Positions 27,443-35,130 of a DNA stretch of 35,130 bases are shown here, one piece after another. This stretch comes from Candidatus Izemoplasmatales bacterium (GTDB taxonomy: Bacteria > Bacillota_I > Bacilli_A > Izemoplasmatales > Hujiaoplasmataceae). Within the stretch, counting starts at the first letter, position 1, and each line of letters opens with the position of its first letter. The notes under the pieces were generated by a model that did no database searches, was not told where the DNA came from, and saw only the letters and a program-made list of their open reading frames with translations. The stretch is taken from positions 1-35,130 of the forward strand of contig JAQVFZ010000003.1 in assembly GCA_028697025.1 (NCBI GenBank), given 5' to 3'. The position numbers and the translations under genes were made by a program.

Positions 27443-27715
27443 TTAACGAACTTTTTCTTTTAAAACTTTTCCAGCTTTGAAAGTAGGTGCATTCAATGAA
27501 GGAATGTGAATAGTTTCGCCAGTTCTAGGATCATGACCTGATCTAGCTTTGCGTGATTTAACTTCGAAAGTTCCGAATCCAGTTAAAACGACTTTTTCAC
27601 CTTTCACTAATGCTTCTTGGATAGCCAATACAGTTGAGTTCAAAGCAGCTTCTGCATCCTTTTTTGATAATTCTGCTAAGTCAGCTATTCTTGCAACTAA
27701 TTCTGATTTGTTCAT
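27443..27715 (-). CDS. HU family DNA-binding protein
   Basis: MNKSELVARIADLAELSKKDAEAALNSTVLAIQEALVKGEKVVLTGFGTFEVKSRKARSGHDPRTGETIHIP; SD AAAGGAGG. Confidence 0.97.
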   Translation of the reverse strand: MNKSELVARIADLAELSKKDAEAALNSTVLAIQEALVKGEKVVLTGFGTFEVKSRKARSGHDPRTGETIHIPSLNAPTFKAGKVLKEKVR

Positions 27716-27746
27716 ATTCTTTTTTCCTCCTTTTAAAGATAGTCCA

Positions 27747-27775
27747 ATTATAAATCTAATATTTCGAAAAAGCAA
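27747..27775 (-). promoter_or_regulatory. putative HU gene promoter
   Basis: Minus-strand TTGCTT - 17 nt - TATAAT, upstream of AAAGGAGG SD. Confidence 0.6.
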
Positions 27776-27810
27776 GCCGTTTAGCGAAAAAAAACACTTT
27801 TTTATGAAAT

Positions 27811-29130
27811 TTATTCGCGATTTCGTAAAATAATTGAGATTGGAGTGCCGAAAAGGTCGAAATTCTCACGTAAACGGTTCTCCAAGAAGCGTTCATAAGA
27901 AAAATGCATGGCATTGGTATCATTAACAAAAAGCACGAAAGTAGGGCATTTTACCTTAACCTGAGTCGCATAGAAGACTTTTAGGCGTTTTTGATTGTGT
28001 TCCTTCGGTGGAGTGACTATCATCGCTTCGGAAATGACCTCATTCAACAAGGAAGTGTTGACTCGACGGGAATAATTCTCATAACAGGTCTTTAGTAAAG
28101 GAAAAAGCGTATGGATTCGCGATTTGGTTTTAGCTGATAAAAAGACGATCGGGATATAGGAAAGGAATCTGAATTCATTCCTGATTTTTTCTTCCCATTC
28201 ATGCATAGTCTTATCAGTTTTTTCGATGGCATCCCATTTATTGACGACGATGATGATTGACTTTTTCATGTCAAGAGCGTAGCCGGCAATATTTTTGTCG
28301 GTAGCGACAATTCCTGTTGTCGCATCAAGCATCATCAGGCAAATATCGCTTCTGTCGATGGCTTGCATCGCTCTCAAGTTGGCGTATTTGTCGATGTTTT
28401 CGTAAATCTTTCCTCTTTTTCTCATTCCGGCCGTATCGATGACCACGTATTTCTCACCGTCAATCGTAAAAGGCGTATCGATGGAGTCAGTGGTCGTGCC
28501 TTCAATATCGGAAACGATAACTCTTTCATATCCCAATAAGGTATTTGTCAAAGAAGACTTTCCGACATTAGGTCTGCCGATAACGGAAATCCTAATGGTT
28601 TCTTCATCGTAGTCATCAGCGCTTTTTTCAGGAAGATGACTGATGATTTCATCTAACAAATCACCGATGCCGATACCATGAATCGAGGATATGTTCATAA
28701 TCTTATTGACGCCCAATTCATAGAAATCATAGAGGTTGTCTGCATATTTTTGCGTATCTACCTTGTTAACGGCAACAATCACCGGTTTATTTGATTGATA
28801 AAGGATCTTCATGACGTCCTTATCGCTCGGTACCAAGGAAGTTTTGCCATCGACGACAAAAACAATCACGTCGGCTTCATTGATTGCGATTTCAGCTTGA
28901 GCTTTGATTTCAGTTAAAAAAGGTGCATCGTTTATCTCGATGCCCCCTGTATCAATGACGGTAAAATTTCTGTTTAGCCAAGATGCTTGCGCGTAGATAC
29001 GATCACGCGTAATTCCTGGTTGGTCATCAGTTATTGATTTTCTTTCGCCGACAATACGGTTGAAAAGGGTTGATTTACCGACGTTCGGTCGACCAACGAT
29101 CGCTACAACTGGCAACACATGAATCACCAC
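27811..29130 (-). CDS. der: ribosome-associated GTPase Der (EngA)
   Basis: Two GTPase domains: VGRPNVGKSTLFNRIVG and IGRPNVGKSSLTNTLLG; NKVD, NKWD; KH-like C-terminus. Exact start (GTG/TTG) uncertain. Confidence 0.97.
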   Translation of the reverse strand: MVIHVLPVVAIVGRPNVGKSTLFNRIVGERKSITDDQPGITRDRIYAQASWLNRNFTVIDTGGIEINDAPFLTEIKAQAEIAINEADVIVFVVDGKTSLVPSDKDVMKILYQSNKPVIVAVNKVDTQKYADNLYDFYELGVNKIMNISSIHGIGIGDLLDEIISHLPEKSADDYDEETIRISVIGRPNVGKSSLTNTLLGYERVIVSDIEGTTTDSIDTPFTIDGEKYVVIDTAGMRKRGKIYENIDKYANLRAMQAIDRSDICLMMLDATTGIVATDKNIAGYALDMKKSIIIVVNKWDAIEKTDKTMHEWEEKIRNEFRFLSYIPIVFLSAKTKSRIHTLFPLLKTCYENYSRRVNTSLLNEVISEAMIVTPPKEHNQKRLKVFYATQVKVKCPTFVLFVNDTNAMHFSYERFLENRLRENFDLFGTPISIILRNRE

Positions 29131-29133
29131 ACT

Positions 29134-30528
29134 TTATTTTTTATAGTTTTTTAACAAATCTGCCATATTCTGGTTTGAACTGACATTCTCCTGAAGTTGA
29201 TTTTCATATTCAGCACGGTTTTTCTTTTCTTGGATACTCTTCAAAGAAACGGTAAGTTTCCACTCTTTAGGGAAGAAATCCAATACTTCTACCGTGATGA
29301 TGTCGTTTACCTTCAAAACGTCTTCAACCCGATTGATTCTTTCTGTCGAAATTTCCGAGATCGGCAAATAACCTTCTACTTCTTCAACGCCGACAATAGC
29401 GCCTTTTTCTTCGATTCTCAAGACGGTAGCGGAAACTTGTTCGCCTTTTTTAAGTTTCAAATCAGCCCATGGATTGTAATCCAAATGTTTTTTTGAAAGC
29501 GTGAATTGTTGTTTTTTCTTGTCAATGGAAGTGATTTTAACTTCCAAAGTATCGCCCACTTCAACTGTTCCCGCCAAGTTTTCATTTGGATTCCAGGAAT
29601 AGTCAAAACGATTAAGCAAGCCTTTAACTTCTTTTTCAATCTCAAGTAACATCCCGAATTGCATCTTCTTGATAATTTTTCCGGTTACTTTGTCGCCGAC
29701 TTTATGATTTTCAAGGAATAAGTCCCAAGGAGTTTTTTGTAATGCTTTTAAAGATAAAGAAATCTTCTTGCCCTTGATCTTAATAACTTTGGCTTCGACT
29801 TCCATACCAACAGATAAATATTCGTTGACGTCTTTCACATGGTAATGAGAAATTTCCGAGATATGGATCAAGCCATCCAAATGGTCGCTGATAGAAGCGA
29901 AAGCGCCGAAATCAGAGATCCTGGAAATTTTGACTTTGACGATATCATCTTCCTTGATTGCATTCAACTCTTCTTTTTCTTGTGCTTTCAAATTTTCATA
30001 AACCAATTGCTTGCGATTTACGGTGATTTTATCTTTATTTCTGTCTTTAGTTATATCAATGATTCTTGCCTTGATTGTCTTATTGACCAAATCGTCCTTA
30101 TTGCCATTCTCTTCTTGAATGAAAATCAAGCTGTCTGGCAAGAAAGCCTCAATGCCTTTATGATCGAGAATCAAACCGCCGTTGACAGCTTTCTTAACTT
30201 TAAAATCAAAATCCTTGCCGACTTCCAAAGCGTTTCTCACGCCTTCTTGAAGTTCGTTTTTCAAGATGTCAATTCTCGATAACAGCAACAAATCGTTGTC
30301 ACCACGATTGAATTTGGTGACCTTGACCTTGATTTGATCGCCTTCTTTGAGAATATCTTCAGCACTTTCAAGTTTATTCAAACTTAGGTAGTCTTTGTAA
30401 ATGACACCTTCGCAAGCGTAGTTGATATCAACCCAAACTTCTTCCTTGCCTACCTTAACAACTGTACCAGTGACTATGTCTCCTACTTTAGGTGTATACA
30501 TTTTGTTCTCGCTATACATGTCTTGCAT
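29134..30528 (-). CDS. rpsA: 30S ribosomal protein S1-like protein (multiple S1 domains)
   Basis: Repeated S1 motifs VGDIVTGTVVKVGKEEVWVDI, VKVKISRISDFGAFASISDHLDGLIHISEIS, VGDKVTGKIIKKMQFGMLLEIE; SD AAGGAG. Confidence 0.9.
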   Translation of the reverse strand: MQDMYSENKMYTPKVGDIVTGTVVKVGKEEVWVDINYACEGVIYKDYLSLNKLESAEDILKEGDQIKVKVTKFNRGDNDLLLLSRIDILKNELQEGVRNALEVGKDFDFKVKKAVNGGLILDHKGIEAFLPDSLIFIQEENGNKDDLVNKTIKARIIDITKDRNKDKITVNRKQLVYENLKAQEKEELNAIKEDDIVKVKISRISDFGAFASISDHLDGLIHISEISHYHVKDVNEYLSVGMEVEAKVIKIKGKKISLSLKALQKTPWDLFLENHKVGDKVTGKIIKKMQFGMLLEIEKEVKGLLNRFDYSWNPNENLAGTVEVGDTLEVKITSIDKKKQQFTLSKKHLDYNPWADLKLKKGEQVSATVLRIEEKGAIVGVEEVEGYLPISEISTERINRVEDVLKVNDIITVEVLDFFPKEWKLTVSLKSIQEKKNRAEYENQLQENVSSNQNMADLLKNYKK

Positions 30529-30529
30529 A

Positions 30530-31198
30530 CTAATTTTCTCCTTCGATAACTATCTCCATAAATTTTTTGTATAATAAATCGCTTACTTCGTCAATGTTTT
30601 TGTCGGAAGTATCGATATATATCGCATCAGCTGCTTGTTTTAAAGGGTTATACTTGCGACTGGAATCATAAGCGTCGCGTCTTTGAATGTCATTTTCCAA
30701 ATCTTTGAGATTGACTTTATTTCCTAAAGCCACCAACTCGTCAAATCTTCTCTTGGCCCTGACTTCAACCGAAGCAGTCAAAAACACTTTCAACTCGGCT
30801 TCTTTGAGTACCACGGTACCGATATCGCGCCCATCCATGACGACGTTGTTATTGGCGGCGATTTCCTTTTGCAGGCGCACCAATTTGTTTCTTACCGGTA
30901 TATGTGAGGATACCAAGGAAACATTATCGCTGACTTCCTTAAGGCGGTTCAAGCTGGTCATATTGACTGAATCCATATAGAGTTCGCCGTTTCTGAATTC
31001 GAATTCGGTCGAGTCCAGAAAATCAAAAGCCTCAGGATCATTTAGGTCCACTTCCAAACTTAAGGCTTTATATGTTGTTGCTCGATACATGGCGCCAGTG
31101 TCGATATAGACATATCCAAGTCTTTTTGCCAGAGTTTTCGCTACAGTCGATTTTCCCGCACCTGCAGGACCGTCAATAGCTAAAGCGTGATAAACCAT
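30530..31198 (-). CDS. cmk: cytidylate kinase
   Basis: AIDGPAGAGKSTVAKTLAKRLGYVYIDTGAMYRATT; MDGRDIGTVVL; RRDAYDSSR; SD GGAGGT. Confidence 0.97.
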   Translation of the reverse strand: MVYHALAIDGPAGAGKSTVAKTLAKRLGYVYIDTGAMYRATTYKALSLEVDLNDPEAFDFLDSTEFEFRNGELYMDSVNMTSLNRLKEVSDNVSLVSSHIPVRNKLVRLQKEIAANNNVVMDGRDIGTVVLKEAELKVFLTASVEVRAKRRFDELVALGNKVNLKDLENDIQRRDAYDSSRKYNPLKQAADAIYIDTSDKNIDEVSDLLYKKFMEIVIEGEN

Positions 31199-31302
31199 CA
31201 AAGATACCTCCTATAACCTTTAAACATTATACCATATTTTTCTAATTTAACCACAAAATTGTTATTTAGTTTTACGTTTTTTTTCTGATTATTCGGCCGA
31301 TA

Positions 31303-32022
31303 TCACTTGTTGTTGGCCAAATTGTAAAGCGTTTTGATTTCGTGCGGTTTCAAGACGCGATATTGGCCTTCGAAAAGACCGTCTAGGGTGATTGAACCAT
31401 AACGAATTCGCTTCAATTTCAAGACTTCGTGACCCAAAGCTTGAAACATATTTTTCACCTGATGATATTTGCCTTCGGTGATAATGATATGAAGATAGGT
31501 ATTCTCCTTCTTATCATCATATTTGACGTCTTTGACTTTGGCAGGTTGATATTTTTCTTCACCTACCGTCAAACCCTTAGCCAGTTTATAAGACGACTCT
31601 TTTCTTAAAAGCCCTGAGATTTTGACATAATACTCTTTTTCAATCTTATAGCGTGGATGCATCAGCATATTGGCGAAATCGCCGTCATTGGTCATGATTA
31701 AAAGTCCTGAAGTATCATAATCAAGGCGACCGACCGGAAACACCGTTTCTTTTTCATGAATCAAATCCACTACAGCGTCACGATTGAATTGATCGTCAGT
31801 AGTTGAGATGACGCCGCTTGGTTTATATAAAACAAAATATACCCGTTCCTGAACGAGCACTTTTTTTCCATCCACTTCTATCTCATCGGTAACTTGAGCT
31901 TTTGAACCCAATTCCTTGACGACTACGCCATTGACCTTAACCTTGCCCGCTAAAATCAACTCTTCAGCCTTTCTTCTCGAGGCAACTCCGGTCTTGGCGA
32001 TTAATTTTTGCAATCTTTCCAT
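31303..32022 (-). CDS. rluB: RsuA/RluB-family 16S/23S rRNA pseudouridine synthase
   Basis: S4 domain MERLQKLIAKTGVASRRKAEELILAGKVKVNG; FPVGRLDYDTSGLLIMTNDG. Confidence 0.93.
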   Translation of the reverse strand: MERLQKLIAKTGVASRRKAEELILAGKVKVNGVVVKELGSKAQVTDEIEVDGKKVLVQERVYFVLYKPSGVISTTDDQFNRDAVVDLIHEKETVFPVGRLDYDTSGLLIMTNDGDFANMLMHPRYKIEKEYYVKISGLLRKESSYKLAKGLTVGEEKYQPAKVKDVKYDDKKENTYLHIIITEGKYHQVKNMFQALGHEVLKLKRIRYGSITLDGLFEGQYRVLKPHEIKTLYNLANNK

Positions 32023-32057
32023 ATTAACTCTTTTCTTTTGATCCTATCATTTATTTT

Positions 32058-32087
32058 AAAAAAGTGAGGTAGTTAAAAACCTCACTT
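32058..32087 (-). terminator. intrinsic terminator after the CNNM/CBS gene
   Basis: AAGTGAGGT (32062-32070)/ACCTCACTT (32079-32087), 8-nt loop, minus-strand T-run. Confidence 0.85.
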
Positions 32088-33462
32088 ATTCTTCGTTTTC
32101 AATTACATTAATTTTTAATAAAACTGATTTAATTCTGCGTTTGGTTACTGCGAGGATCTTGAAGACCAATACCGCCTTATCTTCCTTGATCAATTCGCTT
32201 AATTCGTCATATTCCTGATTATAGCGAACTTCATATTCGACTTCTTCATCAACTTCCGGAATATCCTGAAACATTTCGAATAACCAGCCGCCGACGCTTG
32301 TCGAATCGGAAACAGGCGGTTTACCCAGATTCAAAACTTCAAACAAGTCTTCAACATCATAATCGGCATTGATAACATAGGTAAAATCATCTTTTTTGAC
32401 AATCGGTTCATTTACGTCATCATGCTCGTCATATATTTCTCCGACCAACTCTTCCAATGCGTCTTCCATCGTTACGATGCCATCAACGCCGCCGTATTCA
32501 TCGACCACAATTGCCAAATGTTGGTTTTGAGTCTGCAAGAGTTCAATCAAGGCATCGACCTTGGTCGAAGCCGGAATGAAAAGCGGTTGCCTGATCATTC
32601 TTCTTAAATTGATGTTCTGTTCCTTAATCAACTTGGTATAAAAATCTCTTTCCGAGAGAATACCGATGATGTTATCGGTATTGGTATCATAGACTGGTAA
32701 ACGGGAAAACTTATTCTTGAAGAAAGTTTCCGTAATTGTCTTTACGTCATCATTGATCTCAACTGCAATCATGTCAACCCTAGGCGTCATTATTTCTTCC
32801 ACGGTTATTTCCGATAAATCCAAAACTTTCTGCAACATGTCAGCTTCTTCGCCATCAATCGAACCTTCTTCTTCCATGGTATCGATAATTGTTTCCAAAT
32901 CGCTTTCAGTAACCGAGATTCTGTTGTCAGAATCGATTCTTTTCATTACCGAACGATTTAAAAGCAAGAATGGATATGTGATTGGGGTCAAAAATTTAAT
33001 GAGCAGGTAGATGATTTTCGACTCCCATAAAGCGATTTTCTCGGCATTGTGCTTAGCAAGTGATTTAGGTAAAATCTCGCCAAAAATCAAAATTAGGATT
33101 GTCATAACTCCTGTATTCATCAATGTGATGATGGTATCTTGAGTTTCAGGGTCTTGGATATTGGAAAAGATGCCCTTGAACAAAATCACACTGACAGTGG
33201 CTAAAGCAATATTAGCTAAGTTGTTGCCTACCAAAAGTGTGGTTAAGGTCCTGTCGAAATTATCGACAATCCACAAGGCTTTCTTAGAACCTGGTTTTTT
33301 TAATTCGACTAAAGTTTTCATTCTCAGTCTGCCGACTGAGGAATAAGCAGTTTCGGTCATTGAAAAGAAAGCTGATAACAATAGCAACCCAATCATTAAG
33401 ACAATTAATGATGGACTAAAGCTAATAGCTCCAAGTGACAGCCACGACTGACTAACTTCCAA
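32086..33462 (-). CDS. CNNM/CBS-domain transporter-like protein (hemolysin C / CorC family)
   Basis: N-terminal CNNM TM domain, [16 protein letters not shown] pair, CorC_HlyC C-terminal domain ([24 protein letters not shown]). Confidence 0.93.
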   Translation of the reverse strand: MEVSQSWLSLGAISFSPSLIVLMIGLLLLSAFFSMTETAYSSVGRLRMKTLVELKKPGSKKALWIVDNFDRTLTTLLVGNNLANIALATVSVILFKGIFSNIQDPETQDTIITLMNTGVMTILILIFGEILPKSLAKHNAEKIALWESKIIYLLIKFLTPITYPFLLLNRSVMKRIDSDNRISVTESDLETIIDTMEEEGSIDGEEADMLQKVLDLSEITVEEIMTPRVDMIAVEINDDVKTITETFFKNKFSRLPVYDTNTDNIIGILSERDFYTKLIKEQNINLRRMIRQPLFIPASTKVDALIELLQTQNQHLAIVVDEYGGVDGIVTMEDALEELVGEIYDEHDDVNEPIVKKDDFTYVINADYDVEDLFEVLNLGKPPVSDSTSVGGWLFEMFQDIPEVDEEVEYEVRYNQEYDELSELIKEDKAVLVFKILAVTKRRIKSVLLKINVIENEE

Positions 33463-33476
33463 AAAAAATCACTCCC

Positions 33477-34037
33477 TTATTTCGCTCTGGTATCGTATTT
33501 ACCAGTTACGGTGGACACAACTATCTTTTCGCCTTCATTGATGAATAAAGGCACCGATAATTTAAGTCCGGTGTTTGTTAGAGCTTCTTTAGTGGCGTTT
33601 GAAGTGGTATTTCCCTTCGCTCCGCCTGCAGTTTGAACAACTTCCAAAACCACTTTTTCCGGTAATTCGATTCCGAGAATCTCATGTCCGTAAGAAATGA
33701 TGATGATAGTCATTCCTTCTATCAAATAATAAAGTTGATCCTGCAATCTTGATTCATGAAGTTCTATTTGTTCATATGTTTCCATGTTCATGAAAACATA
33801 ACTTTCTCCACTTTTGTAAAGATATTGCATTTCCAGTTTTTCAATCAGGGCAGTTTCAATCTTAATGCCGGCATTGAAGGTTTTGTCGATAACCGAACCT
33901 GTTCTTAAATCTCTTAATTTTGTTCTGACAAAAGCTCCGCCCTTACCAGGTTTAACATGTTGGAATTCGATGACTTGATAGATGCTATCTTCATACAAGA
34001 TCGTTACTCCAGTTTTAAAATCATTGCTTGTAATCAT
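33477..34037 (-). CDS. efp: elongation factor P
   Basis: MITSNDFKTGVTILYEDSIYQVIEFQHVKPGKGGAFVRTKLRDLRTGSVIDKTF; SD TAGGAG before ATG 34037; the longer ORF start (34100) would lie in the promoter. Confidence 0.96.
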   Translation of the reverse strand: MITSNDFKTGVTILYEDSIYQVIEFQHVKPGKGGAFVRTKLRDLRTGSVIDKTFNAGIKIETALIEKLEMQYLYKSGESYVFMNMETYEQIELHESRLQDQLYYLIEGMTIIIISYGHEILGIELPEKVVLEVVQTAGGAKGNTTSNATKEALTNTGLKLSVPLFINEGEKIVVSTVTGKYDTRAK

Positions 34038-34071
34038 AATTTCACTCCTAATATAGTATATAACAAAAGAT

Positions 34072-34100
34072 ATTATATTACAAAATTGTATTATTGACAA
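34072..34100 (-). promoter_or_regulatory. putative efp promoter
   Basis: Minus-strand TTGTCA (34100-34095) - 17 nt - TATAAT (34077-34072). Confidence 0.75.
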
Positions 34101-34122
34101 TAGATTTCATCTCTACTATAAT
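34094..34122 (+). promoter_or_regulatory. putative rhodanese gene promoter (perfect consensus)
   Basis: TTGACA (34094-34099) - 17 nt - TATAAT (34117-34122), then SD AGAGGTGG and ATG 34156. Confidence 0.85.
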
Positions 34123-34155
34123 ATTTATGACTGAAAAATAAGAGGTGGTTATGCC

Positions 34156-34554
34156 ATGTTTCTAACAGAATTCAACATTAGCGAGTATTTAATACCGATT
34201 GCATTAGGTATTACAATCGGACTTGTCATCGCCTTTTGGCGTAACTCTAGAGGTTTGAAAGTTACTTATCTTTCTCCGGAAGATTTTCGCGCAAATATGC
34301 GCAAAGGTCAACTTATAGACATCAGGAGCAAAGATGATTTTGCCAAAGAAAGAATCAATGGCAGCCGTAATTTCCCAAAAAGAGAACTTCTAGCCAATCT
34401 TCACCAGATCAGACCGGATCAACCCGTATTCCTTTACGGCGATAGGGATAAGGGACAAATAGTCGCCGTCGGCAGAAAGTTGATGAAAAAAGGCTTCCGC
34501 CCCGTTTACGTTCTTACCGGTGGCTTTATGGAATGGCCATACCCAAAAAAATAA
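34156..34554 (+). CDS. membrane-anchored rhodanese-like domain protein, apparently without catalytic Cys
   Basis: N-terminal TM (YLIPIALGITIGLVIAFW) plus rhodanese domain LIDIRSKDDFAKERINGSRNFP...VFLYGDRDKGQIVAVGRKLMKKGFRPVYVLTGGFMEW. Confidence 0.88.
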   Translation: MFLTEFNISEYLIPIALGITIGLVIAFWRNSRGLKVTYLSPEDFRANMRKGQLIDIRSKDDFAKERINGSRNFPKRELLANLHQIRPDQPVFLYGDRDKGQIVAVGRKLMKKGFRPVYVLTGGFMEWPYPKK

Positions 34555-34557
34555 AGA

Positions 34558-34588
34558 AGTTGAGAATGATTTCAACTCCTTTTTTTTA
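34558..34588 (+). terminator. intrinsic terminator between convergent rhodanese and miaA genes
   Basis: AGTTGA/TCAACT stem, short loop, followed by CCTTTTTTTT. Confidence 0.65.
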
Positions 34589-35130
34589 TGTATTCTATCA
34601 CTTCTTCAATGGTTTTATCGAAGTTTTCCAAATTTACTTTAAACCAGACTGCGTCCATCCTGTTTCTAAACCAAGTCAGTTGTCTTTTGGCATAGCGTCT
34701 GGAGTTTCTCTTAATCAAGGTCAATGCGTCTTCCAAAGATGTTTCACCGCGGAAATAGGGGAAAAGTTCCTTATAACCGATTGCCATTGTCGCTTGCGAG
34801 TAGATTCCTTGGTCATAAAGTGATTTCACTTCTGCCAACAAACCGTCATTAACCATGGTCATAACGCGATTATCAATTCTTTCATATAGTTTGTCGCGTT
34901 CAAGGTCAAGGCCGATGATGAGGGCGTTTTGATAATAGCGAGAGATTTCTTCTTGAAAATCGAAATTATCCTTTTCCAGAGCTCGCAAAACTCTTCTTTT
35001 GTTTGCCAAATCAGTATTATTCGCCAGTTCCGGTTTCGTATTTTTTAATATTTCCACTAATTCATCAGTAGAATATTCTTCATATTTCTTCATCAATTCG
35101 TCATTTCTTGCAGGACCGGGGAATTTGTAA
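34572..35130 (-). CDS. miaA: tRNA dimethylallyltransferase, N-terminus beyond window edge
   Basis: Frame stays open to the edge (YKFPGPARNDELMKKYEEYSTDELVEIL); IGLDLERDKLYERIDNRV, QATMAIGYKELFPYF, YAKRQLTWFRN. Confidence 0.94.
   Translation of the reverse strand, partial: YKFPGPARNDELMKKYEEYSTDELVEILKNTKPELANNTDLANKRRVLRALEKDNFDFQEEISRYYQNALIIGLDLERDKLYERIDNRVMTMVNDGLLAEVKSLYDQGIYSQATMAIGYKELFPYFRGETSLEDALTLIKRNSRRYAKRQLTWFRNRMDAVWFKVNLENFDKTIEEVIEYIKKRS

Noticed and set aside
27776-27830. Terminator after der (AAAAAAGTGTTTTTTTT)
   Set aside because: A/T-only short hairpin, likely too weak; could be plain AT-rich sequence upstream of the HU promoter.
29839-30282. 147-aa plus-strand ORF
   Set aside because: Antisense to the S1-domain repeats of rpsA; no independent signals.
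31202-31302. Terminator after rluB around the CGGCCG palindrome
   Set aside because: Hairpin weak and the T-run is not placed convincingly; only a TG-extended TATAAT for cmk is visible.
1-35130. CRISPR array, mobile element, prophage, tRNA or rRNA genes
   Set aside because: No spaced direct repeats, transposase/integrase ORFs or cloverleaf-like intergenic sequence were seen; intergenic spaces are short and mostly terminators/promoters.

Overview
The window is a dense, AT-rich, low-GC Gram-positive / Mollicutes-like chromosomal segment, with most genes on the minus strand. UGA is used as a stop, including in several ATGA overlaps. Most of it is housekeeping: glmS (3'-truncated), patatin, mnmA, nadE, nadD, M42 peptidase, RluA-family synthase, DUF402, trmL, DEAD-box helicase, ispH, recN, dxs, xseB, xseA, nusB, GH13 glucosidase, YfcE-type phosphodiesterase, rdgB, Trk/Ktr RCK protein, CPBP protease, HU, der, S1, cmk, rluB, CNNM/CBS protein, efp, rhodanese-like protein, miaA (5'-truncated). 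No CRISPR, rRNA, tRNA, transposase or phage genes were seen. The items most worth a second look are: (1) a 926-aa protein (21517..24297) that I read as a TPR / PAS-like / GGDEF-like / EAL-like protein with all catalytic motifs eroded, co-oriented with rdgB, a phosphodiesterase and an alpha-glucosidase; (2) a four-gene ABC module (1150..4010) with two uncharacterised exported proteins, preceded by a terminator-like hairpin whose 3' arm contains the first gene's Shine-Dalgarno; (3) two terminator/promoter fusions where a -35 box lies in the terminator hairpin and a -10 box follows the U-tract; (4) divergent efp/rhodanese promoters with overlapping -35 hexamers; (5) a membrane-anchored rhodanese lacking the catalytic cysteine. 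Calls come from reading the translations and the DNA by eye; no searches were run.
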